The notes under the pieces are model-generated. The model saw nothing but the letters and a program-made list of their open reading frames with translations. It was not told the DNA's origin and searched no databases. The position numbers and the translations under genes are program-made. Positions 1 through 5,935 of a stretch of 9,404 nt of DNA are shown here, piece after piece. Source of the DNA: Syntrophobacterales bacterium (GTDB taxonomy: Bacteria > Desulfobacterota > Desulfobaccia > Desulfobaccales > 0-14-0-80-60-11). The stretch is from positions 1 through 9,404 of the forward strand of contig JAGVPN010000239.1 in the NCBI GenBank assembly GCA_020052215.1. Direction: 5' to 3'. How positions within the stretch are numbered: the first letter of the stretch is position 1; the number at the start of each line of letters is the position of its first letter.

Positions 1-435
1 AAAAAGCCGGCGGTTGGCTTTGGACTGCATCTGACCCTGGATGGTTATGAATGCAGTTATGAGCGGCTGACGAATCTGGACGCCATTTACGAGTTCCTGG
101 AGACCTGCCCGGACCTGATCCACATGACCAAGATCATGCCCCCTTATGCCTTCAAATATCACGGCAAAGTGCCTGATGATTGGGGGCTGTCCGGGTTTGT
201 CCTCATTGCGGAAAGTCATATCAGCATTCACACCTTCCCTGAGCGCAACTATCTGAGCCTGGATATTTTTTCCTGCAAGGGATTCGATTACCAGCAGGCG
301 GTGGATTATGCCACCGAATGTTTCGGCATTGCTCGCCACGAAATCAACTTGTTGGACCGGGGCCTGGAATTTCCCCGGGAAATCAAGACCGTGGAACGCC
401 TGATGCGCCAGGAGCGGAAGCAGATGCAGGGTTAG
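1..435 (+). CDS. speD: S-adenosylmethionine decarboxylase proenzyme (3' part, start outside window)
   Basis: The reading frame is open from base 1 and ends at TAG 433-435, so the N-terminus lies outside the window. The enzyme decarboxylates S-adenosylmethionine to supply the aminopropyl donor for spermidine synthesis. It is a pyruvoyl enzyme that self-cleaves between Glu and Ser. The motif AESHISIHTFPE is visible: the cleavage/pyruvoyl Ser is codon 214-216, the His needed for processing is codon 229-231 (five residues on), and the catalytic Cys in DIFSC is codon 274-276 (twenty residues on). This matches the Ser63/His68/Cys83 spacing of bacterial SpeD, so the enzyme should be active. The C-terminal extension rich in Arg/Lys/Glu is not a motif I recognise. 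corC starts 2 bases after the stop, so the two are probably co-transcribed. Confidence 0.93.
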   Translation, partial: KKPAVGFGLHLTLDGYECSYERLTNLDAIYEFLETCPDLIHMTKIMPPYAFKYHGKVPDDWGLSGFVLIAESHISIHTFPERNYLSLDIFSCKGFDYQQAVDYATECFGIARHEINLLDRGLEFPREIKTVERLMRQERKQMQG

Positions 436-437
436 GC

Positions 438-1298
438 ATGGAAGAGGCCGACAGTCCTCACCCCAGTTTCCTCAAGCGCCTTCGCCAGAGGTTCTCACGG
501 AGGATCATCACGCAACCGGAAGACCTGGAGCGTGAAATCCAGTACATCATTGATGAAGGCGAGGAACGGGGCCTCATAACCCGCCAGGAAGGGCAGCTCA
601 TCGAGAGTATCTTTGAGTTCCGGGATACCCTCGTCCGGGAGATCATGGTCCCCCGACTGGAGATGGTGGGGGTGGAGCGCTACACCTCCCTCGACCAGAT
701 CATCTCCCTGGTCATTTCCTGCGGCCACTCCCGCCTGCCGGTCTTCGACGGCGACATCGATCACATCAAGGGCATCCTCTTAGCCAAGGACCTCCTGGTG
801 TTCTGGCAGAACCCCGATACCTCCTGGGACCCGGCCCGGGTCCTCCGCCCCGCCTACTTCATTCCCGAAAGCAAAAAGATCAGCGACCTCTTACGAGACC
901 TGGTGGAACGCAAAACCCAGATCGCCGTGGTCATCGACGAATACGGCGGCACCGCCGGCCTCATCACTCTCGAGGACATCCTGGAAGAGATCGTGGGGGA
1001 GATCTATGACGAGTACGACCGTCAGGAGCCCCGCCTCGTCCCCCAGGAAGACGGCTCCGTCCTGGTGGACGCCCGCCTGGACGTGGAAGAATTGATGGAC
1101 CACTTCACTTTGCCCCGGCCGGAAGGCAAGTTCGAATCCGTGGGGGGCCTCCTGATCCACTTCCTGGGCCGGGTGCCCCAAGTCAGCGACCGGGTGGAGA
1201 TCCCCAACCTGGAGTTGACCGTGCTCTCCGCCGACGAACGCCGGGCCAAACAGGTCCAGGCGCGAAGGCTGCCAGTGGAAGCAGGGGTCGTGGGTTAG
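438..1298 (+). CDS. corC: CorC/HlyC-type CBS-pair protein (YbeX-like)
   Basis: This is a 286-residue protein without membrane segments, close to the length of E. coli CorC/YbeX (about 290). It has an N-terminal helical region (residues 1-60), CBS repeat 1 starting at REIMVPRLEM (about 66-125), and CBS repeat 2 ending in IDEYGGTAGLITLEDILEEI (about 134-190). A C-terminal CorC_HlyC domain follows (about 205-283, with the family's G-K-F-E-S-V-G-G signature). CBS pairs bind adenine nucleotides. The family is tied to Mg/Co tolerance and, for YbeX, to ribosome and envelope physiology; which role applies here cannot be read from sequence. I chose ATG 438 over the upstream in-frame ATG at 318, which lies inside speD in another frame. 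AGGG (428-431) sits 6 bases upstream as a weak ribosome site. lnt, the classical next gene, is found 1.4 kb downstream. Confidence 0.92.
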   Translation: MEEADSPHPSFLKRLRQRFSRRIITQPEDLEREIQYIIDEGEERGLITRQEGQLIESIFEFRDTLVREIMVPRLEMVGVERYTSLDQIISLVISCGHSRLPVFDGDIDHIKGILLAKDLLVFWQNPDTSWDPARVLRPAYFIPESKKISDLLRDLVERKTQIAVVIDEYGGTAGLITLEDILEEIVGEIYDEYDRQEPRLVPQEDGSVLVDARLDVEELMDHFTLPRPEGKFESVGGLLIHFLGRVPQVSDRVEIPNLELTVLSADERRAKQVQARRLPVEAGVVG

Positions 1299-1523
1299 GG
1301 AGCAGTGGTCAGAAAAATGCCTTAACTGTCCGGCAAACCGTAATTCACCCTCCCCCTTTTCCCACCTTCCCCTCCTAAATATTTGATCACCCTATCATAT
1401 CTTTCATTTTTAAAGGTCCGACGATAATTGTTGATCATGGCAAGGTATTGACATTTCAACCCCTATGTGCTCTAAAATCTTTAAATTTTATCAATAGAAT
1501 GCAGACCATCAAAGAGGAAAAAA
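1299..1523. other. AT-rich intergenic stretch, start of an island between corC and lnt
   Basis: I see no gene on either strand. The first ~80 bases are pyrimidine-rich, with a run of CCCTCCCCC type sequence. From about 1380 the composition turns clearly AT-rich compared with the GC-rich genes on both sides. It holds the promoter-like sequence described separately. No convincing terminator follows corC. Confidence 0.6.
1448..1478 (+). promoter_or_regulatory. sigma-70-like promoter before the DUF4145 gene
   Basis: A perfect -35 hexamer TTGACA (1448-1453) is followed after 19 bases by TAAAAT (1473-1478). The spacer is longer than the ideal 17, so strength is uncertain. It lies about 45 bases upstream of the GTG at 1524 in the right orientation to drive the DUF4145 gene. 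Surrounding DNA is AT-rich, which raises the chance of a coincidental match. Confidence 0.45.
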
Positions 1524-1691
1524 GTGGGCATCGTAGCAGACCGGGAATTCAATCTCGAAGGTTGGGGTTCTGACAAGCGGCTGATCGAAGGGCCTTGCGG
1601 ACATTGTCACTATGCAGTGGCATTCAAAGAGCCTGAGCAACAGGCCTGCTTGGAGTTTAGGCAGGTAATCCATTGTAGAAGACGAGGTTGA
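1524..1691 (+). pseudogene. 5' piece of the DUF4145 gene, cut off by a frameshift
   Basis: A GTG at 1524 has an excellent Shine-Dalgarno (AGAGGA, 1513-1518, 5 bases upstream) and opens a 55-codon frame ending at TGA 1689-1691. The product contains GPCGHCHYAVAF, a C-x2-C half of a zinc ribbon. The +1 frame, open from 1669 (after TAA 1666-1668), continues as SIVEDEVEEVRTHYFIMGIC and supplies the second Cys pair (C-x4-C, codons 1726 and 1741). One base too many near 1660-1668 would explain the break; joined, the protein would be about 273 residues. Whether this is a real mutation, a sequencing error, or a recoding site cannot be decided here. A short independent peptide is less likely. Confidence 0.6.
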
Positions 1692-1716
1692 AGAGGTACG
1701 AACCCACTATTTTATC

Positions 1717-2349
1717 ATGGGCATTTGCCCCCGCCCCCGCTGCCAGCAAGCTACGATTATCTACAGACAGGAAAGCACCACCCTCTATCAGGGCCACTCA
1801 CAAGGAGATCCTGCGCTACTCGATGAGCGTGTCATCTTCCCCGTCACTTCCCACAGAGCTGATCTCCCGGAGGAGGTGCCAGCATCGCTGCGCGAACTCT
1901 ATCGAGAAGCAGCGTCTATTGAACATTTATCTCCCAATGGGTCTACCTTCTTGGCTCGGCGCATTCTCGAGCAAACACTTCGGGAGCGTTTCGGAAAACC
2001 CAGAGATAGACTTGCAAACCTCATTGACGACTTCCTCAAGGAGGAGTCTGCATCAGCAACTCTGCATCAAATGATGCACGATATCCGAGAATTCGGCAAT
2101 ATCGCAGGCCATCCGGCTCAGGATCAGCAGATGGAATGGACAACAATAGACCCTGCTGAAGCATCATATACACTTGATGTGGTCGCAGAAATCCTTGATC
2201 ACATATATGTCAAGCCGGCACGCGGACAAGTAATGCGGGAGCGATGGGAATCAAAGAAGCGTGGAGAAGCAATTGTCTTACAGCCCAAAAATCAGATTGT
2301 AGTGGGTGGGCGCGAGTCGCCCACTCCTGAAGATGAAATTCCATTTTAG
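1717..2349 (+). CDS. DUF4145-domain protein (main part, probably frameshifted gene)
   Basis: This frame encodes 210 residues from ATG 1717; without a start codon it stays open back to 1669. The central part matches the DUF4145 pattern as I know it: P-A-S-L-R-E-L-Y-R-E-A followed by STFLARRILEQTLRERFG (about residues 73-90), then MMHDIREFGNIAGHP (about 118-132). DUF4145 occurs alone and as an appendage of restriction or other defence proteins; its biochemical role is not established. ATG 1717 has no Shine-Dalgarno, and the good ribosome site is at the upstream GTG 1524 in a different frame, so the true gene is probably 1524-2349 with a frameshift. Base composition is lower in GC than corC or lnt, which suggests horizontal acquisition. 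The protein ends in an acidic tail (PTPEDEIPF). A REP-like palindrome starts 10 bases after the stop. Confidence 0.7.
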   Translation: MGICPRPRCQQATIIYRQESTTLYQGHSQGDPALLDERVIFPVTSHRADLPEEVPASLRELYREAASIEHLSPNGSTFLARRILEQTLRERFGKPRDRLANLIDDFLKEESASATLHQMMHDIREFGNIAGHPAQDQQMEWTTIDPAEASYTLDVVAEILDHIYVKPARGQVMRERWESKKRGEAIVLQPKNQIVVGGRESPTPEDEIPF

Positions 2350-2364
2350 GACCGTAGGACCGTA
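2349..2364 (+). repeat. tandem 8-bp duplication at the element edge
   Basis: GGACCGTA occurs twice in tandem (2349-2356 and 2357-2364) at the left boundary of the inverted repeat. It could be a scar of insertion or slippage. Confidence 0.6.
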
Positions 2365-2632
2365 GGGCGGGAAAGCGAAGCGCATCCCGCCTTTTGCATC
2401 ATTCCATCTCCAGACGGCGAACGTCATCAATCGCCGCCCACTCTGGCGGGCTGCCCTGAACACGGCCCGAAGATCGTCAAGGTGTTCGGTCAAGAGTTTT
2501 CATCGGCGTTCCAACAACGTGACCGTGAAACAGCACGCGCCTCCTGGAACAAAGGCGCGTAGGTATTGCGGCATGATTTTAGGTTAACCCAATTGCTTAA
2601 GGCGGGATGCGCTTCGCTTTCCCGCCCTACGG
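2360..2632. mobile_element. REP/RAYT-derived element with 34-bp perfect inverted ends
   Basis: Bases 2360-2393 and 2599-2632 are exact reverse complements (34 of 34). Each arm is itself an imperfect hairpin: GGCGGG pairs with CCCGCC, and inside it GCG pairs with CGC around a small loop. The arms begin CCGTAGGGCGGGAAAGCG. Between them, on the minus strand, lies the start of a RAYT transposase gene (separate entry). The arrangement REP-RAYT-inverted REP is the known layout of REP-associated transposases, here internally shortened. The left palindrome is followed by TTTT (2392-2395) and may double as a terminator for the DUF4145 gene. Confidence 0.75.
2435..2574 (-). pseudogene. REP-associated tyrosine transposase (RAYT, Y1_Tnp family), N-terminal remnant
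   Basis: From ATG at 2574 (minus) the frame reads MPQYLRAFVPGGACCFTVTL and LERR, then TGA (2502-2500). It continues in the same frame as KLLTEHLDDLRAVFRAARQS. This closely follows the usual N-terminus of RAYT proteins (M-P-x-Y-R-R-x-x-V-P-G-G-x-x-F-F-T-V, then L-L-x-E-H-I-D-x-L-R). The stop would be a one-base change from CGA. After about residue 46 the similarity ends: the catalytic His-x-His and Tyr regions are missing, so the gene is dead. It lies exactly between two inverted REP-like palindromes, which independently supports the call. Confidence 0.78.
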
Positions 2633-2685
2633 CTACTTATCCGGCCCCCTCGTCCTATTTTCTTCCCCTCCCCCCCCATTCCGGC

Positions 2686-2691
2686 TATAAT
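2686..2691 (+). promoter_or_regulatory. consensus -10 box directly before lnt
   Basis: TATAAT (2686-2691) ends 8 bases before the lnt ATG (2700). A transcript from it would start about at the ATG, with little or no leader. No good -35 hexamer is present at the expected place (the region is C/T-rich), so this is tentative. Confidence 0.35.
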
Positions 2692-2699
2692 CCCACAGC

Positions 2700-4220
2700 A
2701 TGAACCAGCGCACCAGCCTTTCCCATTTCCTGGCCGCCATTCTCTCCGGTCTGCTGTTGGCCGCGGCCTTCCCCAAGTTGGACCAGACGTGGCTGTTGAT
2801 CTTCGCCCTGGTCCCCCTGCTCTGGGCCCTCCGGGATAAATCCCTGAAAGCGGCCTTCTGGCTGGGCCTGGCCTCCGGTCTGGCCCACTATGCGGCGCTG
2901 CTCTACTGGATCGTTTACGTCACCCACGTTTTCGGGAAGCTGCCCCTGATCGTTGCCATCGGCATCCTGCTCCTGCTGGCCGGGTATTTATGTCTCTACA
3001 CCGCGGTGTGGGGCCTGGGGGTCGCCTGGGGCGCCGCCCGGGGCCTCAGCCTGCTCTGGTGGGCCCCAACCCTCTGGGTGGCCCTGGAGATGGGGCAAAC
3101 CTACATCATCAGCGGCTTCCCCTGGGAGTTGTTGGGCAACGGCCTCTACCAGCACCCCCTGCTGCTCCAACTCGCGGATATCACCGGGGTGTACGGCCTC
3201 TCCTTCCTGGTGGTCCTGGTGAACGTCAGCCTCTTTCTCCTCTGCTTCCCGCCCCGGGGACAGGCCTTCAAGTTCCGCCAGGCCGCGGCCGTCTGTCTGC
3301 TCCTGGCCCTCTGGGTCGGTTACGGCTATTACCGCCTGGGGGAAGTGGCGGCCCTCACCGCCGCCAGCCCCAAGATCAAGGTGGCGGTGGTCCAGGGCAA
3401 CCTCAAGCAGGGGGAGAAATGGCAGAAGAGCATGGTCCAGACCACTCTGAACCGCTATGGGGAACTGACTATGCGGGTTAAAGGGGCCAAGCTCATCATC
3501 TGGCCTGAAACCGCGGCGCCCTTTTTATATGTGCGGACCCCGGACCTGGCGGCCGAAGTCCAGAAGATCGCCAAAGACAGCGGCGGCTACCTGTTGTTCG
3601 GCAGCCCCGCCTATGAGCTGACCCCCCAGGGCGAGAACTATTATAACCGGGCCTATCTCTTGAACCCCCAGGCTGAAACCATCGGCTCTTACGACAAGGC
3701 CCACCTGGTGCCCTACGGCGAATACGTGCCGCTGCGGCGCTTTTTTCCCTTCATCGGCAAGATGGTGCCCATGGTGGGCGACTTTGCCGAAGGGCCGGTG
3801 GGGGCCACCGTGTCCCTGCCCGAAGGAGCCCTCGGCCCCCTGGTCTGCTACGAATCCATCTTTCCCTATCTGGCCCGGGCCCAGGTGGCCAACGGGGCGC
3901 ACCTGTTGGTCAACATCACCAACGACGCCTGGTTCGGCAAGACCTCGGCGGCCTACCAGCACCTGTCCATGGCGGTGCTCCGGGCGGTGGAGAATCACGT
4001 CTGCCTGGCCCGGGCGGCCAACACCGGGATTTCCGCCTTCATCGACGGTTCCGGCCGCCTCCTGTGGACCTCGGAAATCAACGTCCCCGAGGCCCACGCC
4101 CTGGAGCTGGCCTGGCTCCCCGGCGGCAGCCTCTACACCCGGATCGGCGACGTCTTCGCCTGGGCCTGCGTCATCATCGCCGGCCTGACACTCATCCTGG
4201 GCCGCCGGCGGTTGCATTAG
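2700..4220 (+). CDS. lnt: Apolipoprotein N-acyltransferase
   Basis: This is an inner-membrane enzyme that transfers an acyl chain from a phospholipid to the N-terminal Cys of lipoproteins, the last step of lipoprotein maturation. It has 506 residues, the usual length. The N-terminal ~215 residues form several membrane helices (for example ILSGLLLAAAF, LLIFALVPLLWAL, LVVLVNVSLFLL). The nitrilase-like domain follows from KIKVAVVQGN, and a last helix lies near the C-terminus. The catalytic triad is intact: Glu270 (IIWPETAAP), Lys333 (SYDKAHLVPYGEY), Cys383 (LVCYESIFP). The family motif NDAWFGKTSAAYQHL is also present. No Shine-Dalgarno is seen before ATG 2700, but the start fits family alignments and a TATAAT lies just upstream. 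It belongs next to corC in many Proteobacteria and is separated here by an island. Downstream, an M48 lipoprotein gene encodes a likely substrate. Confidence 0.95.
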   Translation: MNQRTSLSHFLAAILSGLLLAAAFPKLDQTWLLIFALVPLLWALRDKSLKAAFWLGLASGLAHYAALLYWIVYVTHVFGKLPLIVAIGILLLLAGYLCLYTAVWGLGVAWGAARGLSLLWWAPTLWVALEMGQTYIISGFPWELLGNGLYQHPLLLQLADITGVYGLSFLVVLVNVSLFLLCFPPRGQAFKFRQAAAVCLLLALWVGYGYYRLGEVAALTAASPKIKVAVVQGNLKQGEKWQKSMVQTTLNRYGELTMRVKGAKLIIWPETAAPFLYVRTPDLAAEVQKIAKDSGGYLLFGSPAYELTPQGENYYNRAYLLNPQAETIGSYDKAHLVPYGEYVPLRRFFPFIGKMVPMVGDFAEGPVGATVSLPEGALGPLVCYESIFPYLARAQVANGAHLLVNITNDAWFGKTSAAYQHLSMAVLRAVENHVCLARAANTGISAFIDGSGRLLWTSEINVPEAHALELAWLPGGSLYTRIGDVFAWACVIIAGLTLILGRRRLH

Positions 4221-4323
4221 TGGTCTTTACACGCTAAGATAATTAAGCAAGTCGGGAAAAAAGCCGAATAGGTAATCGGGTAATCAACGAATTTTGGAAA
4301 TCCCTTAACCAGAGGAGGCTCAT

Positions 4324-4638
4324 GTGAGAAGGGTATTCGGATATTCGAAATTTGCCAGATATACGCTGGCTCTGGGGTTGGTCTTGCCGCTGTTGGCGCC
4401 CACCGCCGGCTGGTGCCAGGGCATCAGCCTGCCCGGGCTGATCACCGGCACCCCGGTGAAGCAGACCAGCAGCGACGAAGTGGCGTTGGCCGGTAAGGGC
4501 TTCACGCCGGAGGTGGAGTCCGGTTATCGCTCCAAGCACCCGGAGATGGATTTCGCCCAGGTGGACAAAATTGAGGGATTTAAGGTGGATCCCGCCACCC
4601 TGCAGGCCTTTATCAAGGAAGGAGACCTGACCCCATGA
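4324..4638 (+). CDS. small exported protein of unknown function, coupled to M48 lipoprotein protease
   Basis: This encodes 104 residues from GTG 4324, with a textbook Shine-Dalgarno AGGAGG (4313-4318) 5 bases upstream. The ATG at 4322 is not usable because TGA follows it immediately. The N-terminus is a signal peptide: MRRVFGYSKFARY, then a hydrophobic core LALGLVLPLLAP, with probable signal peptidase I cleavage near AGWCQG. The Cys there is preceded by Trp, so it is not a normal lipobox. The mature part (~70 residues) is polar, with a single short motif-like stretch (YRSKHPEMDF), and is probably periplasmic. I do not recognise a family. The stop overlaps the next start (ATGA, 4635-4638), so it is translated together with the protease and may be a partner, inhibitor or chaperone of it. 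This role is inferred only from position. Confidence 0.8.
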   Translation: MRRVFGYSKFARYTLALGLVLPLLAPTAGWCQGISLPGLITGTPVKQTSSDEVALAGKGFTPEVESGYRSKHPEMDFAQVDKIEGFKVDPATLQAFIKEGDLTP

Positions 4639-5498
4639 TGAGACGCGAAGCCTGGTTGGCATTATTGATCCTGGTAACCTTCGCGGTGGGGGGCTGCGGC
4701 GGTACGGCCGCCATCATCCCCGCGGCCGCCATTGCCGTCAAGGGCGCGACCAAGGCCGCGGAGGCCTCCCGGCCCATCACCGATTCCGAGGAATACTACG
4801 TGGGTCGGGCGGTGGCCGCCCAAATTCTCAGCAAGTACAAACTGGACCAGAACCCCAAGCTCACCCAATACGTCAATGAAGTGGGGGAGACGGTGGCCCG
4901 GAAATCCTCCCGCCCCAACCCCTTCAAGGGCTATCACTTCGCGGTGCTGGACACCCAGGAGATCAACGCCTTTGCCTGTCCCGGGGGCATCATCTTCATT
5001 ACCCGGGGGTTGCTCCAGACCTGCAAAAACGAAGACCAGCTGGCCGCGGTGCTGGCCCATGAGGTGGGGCACGTGGCCAACAAGGACGGCATCAACTCCA
5101 TCAGCCAGGCCCGCTGGACCCAGGTCTTCACCGCCATGGGCACGGAAGCGGCCCGGCAGTACGGCGGGGTGGCCGGCAACCTGGTGAGCCTGTTCGAAGG
5201 CTCCATCGACGACGTCTTCAAGACCATCGTGGTCAACGGCTATAGCCGCAAGGCGGAAGAGGCCGCGGATGCCGCGGCGTTGACGGAACTGACCAGGGCG
5301 GGCTACGATCCCAACGCCATGGTGATCCTCCTCACCACCATGGAGGCCAAGGGCGCGGGATCCAGCAGCGGCATCTTCAAGACCCACCCGCCCACCAGCG
5401 AGCGCCTGGCCAAGGTCAAGGCCTCGGTGGGCCAGACCCCGGCGGAATCCAAGGGCGAAAAGCTTCGCACCGAGCGGTTTAAGAAGATGGCGTCCTAG
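4635..5498 (+). CDS. M48-family zinc metalloprotease, lipoprotein (LoiP/BepA-like)
   Basis: The protein has 287 residues. The N-terminus is a lipoprotein signal: ALLILVTFAVGGC, with the lipid-bearing Cys at residue 21. Gly follows the Cys, so the inner-membrane retention Asp is absent and outer-membrane sorting is likely. The metalloprotease domain shows AHEVGH (zinc ligands His142 and His146, catalytic Glu143). A third-ligand helix SRKAEEAAD gives the M48 pattern E-x3-D (Glu208, Asp212). The family's late motif THPPTSERL (about 252-260) is also present. Such proteases degrade or help assemble envelope proteins in the periplasm. The gene starts inside the stop of the small exported protein. 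A strong terminator lies 128 bases after its stop. Exact orthology (LoiP, BepA or another subgroup) is uncertain; no TPR region is present, which argues against full-length BepA. Confidence 0.92.
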   Translation: MMRREAWLALLILVTFAVGGCGGTAAIIPAAAIAVKGATKAAEASRPITDSEEYYVGRAVAAQILSKYKLDQNPKLTQYVNEVGETVARKSSRPNPFKGYHFAVLDTQEINAFACPGGIIFITRGLLQTCKNEDQLAAVLAHEVGHVANKDGINSISQARWTQVFTAMGTEAARQYGGVAGNLVSLFEGSIDDVFKTIVVNGYSRKAEEAADAAALTELTRAGYDPNAMVILLTTMEAKGAGSSSGIFKTHPPTSERLAKVKASVGQTPAESKGEKLRTERFKKMAS

Positions 5499-5550
5499 AG
5501 TCGGTTAGGCCGGCAGCTATCGCGCCTGTCAATCGTGCCTGCTTCCGCCT

Positions 5551-5570
5551 CCTCCCCTTTTAGGGGGAGG
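5551..5570. repeat. small hairpin after the M48 gene
   Basis: CCTCCCC (5551-5557) pairs with GGGGAGG (5564-5570) around TTTTAG. No T-run follows on the plus strand, so it is probably not a classical terminator by itself. Confidence 0.4.
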
Positions 5571-5626
5571 GGTGAACCAGAAAAAACTTTTGGCCATGGG
5601 TAGATGAAATTTGGTTAGCCGGTCAT

Positions 5627-5664
5627 TGCAGGGGAGGGTTTTAAACCCGCCCCTGCATTTTTTT
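5627..5664 (+). terminator. Rho-independent terminator after the M48 operon
   Basis: Bases 5627-5657 form a near-perfect palindrome: arms TGCAGGGG and CCCCTGCA enclose GGGTTT/AAACCC, with one A/G mismatch. Seven T (5658-5664) follow directly. It is well placed to end transcription of the 4324-5498 unit. The outer sequence resembles a widespread short palindromic repeat, so it may be a repeat recruited as a terminator. Confidence 0.8.
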
Positions 5665-5735
5665 CCCCTTCGCCAGTTTGGGGTTGGGGGAGGGAGTCTG
5701 AGAAGCAGTTGCGGTCAAAAAACTATGAATATTCA

Positions 5736-5815
5736 TGTCATTCTGAACGGAGCGCCGCGGAGTGAAGAATCTCGGCGGATGAACAAAGGAGATTCTTCGC
5801 TGCGCTCAGAATGAC
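5736..5815. repeat. dispersed-type inverted repeat (TGTCATTCTGA family)
   Basis: The left arm starts TGTCATTCTGAACGGAGC and ends GAAGAATCTC (5736-5773). The right arm (5789-5815) runs GAGATTCTTCGCTGCGCTCA to AATGACA. The arms are reverse complements except for about ten extra bases in the left arm. I know this sequence type as a common non-coding repeat in many bacterial genomes. It would fold into a long hairpin. A frame running over it (5611-5814) has no features of a real protein. Confidence 0.75.
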
Positions 5816-5935
5816 AAAAAATAGTCTTTTGATTGCTCATTTGGTATTAAAGAACTATTCAGACCAGGTATTCATGGGGCATAATACAGCAGGAGCGTTC
5901 TTCCCTTTTCCCCTTTTAACCCCGGAGTTTTGACC

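Noticed and set aside
318..437. In-frame upstream ATG that would lengthen CorC by 40 residues
   Set aside because: It lies inside the conserved C-terminal part of speD in another frame, has no ribosome site, and the extra residues have no resemblance to CorC.
2278..2493. Minus-strand frame reading from the RAYT remnant through the left palindrome into the DUF4145 gene
   Set aside because: It is a read-through of the dead transposase fragment; beyond the first ~20 residues it has no protein character.
2360..2632. CRISPR-like repeat pair
   Set aside because: There are only two copies, in inverted orientation, with a transposase fragment between them; a REP/RAYT element explains all of it.
3525..4217. 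Long minus-strand frame opposite lnt
   Set aside because: It is antisense to the catalytic domain of Lnt; composition reflects GC-rich codon bias only.
4271..4286. Tandem GGTAATC repeat before the small exported gene
   Set aside because: Two copies of eight bases with one difference are too little to support a regulatory site.
5611..5814. 67-codon frame over the terminator and inverted repeat
   Set aside because: Its sequence is produced by the palindrome and the dispersed repeat, has no ribosome site, and looks non-coding.
5829..5885. Promoter-like hexamers before the globin-PsiE gene (TTGATT, TATTAA, CATAAT)
   Set aside because: No pair has an acceptable spacing, so a promoter position cannot be supported.
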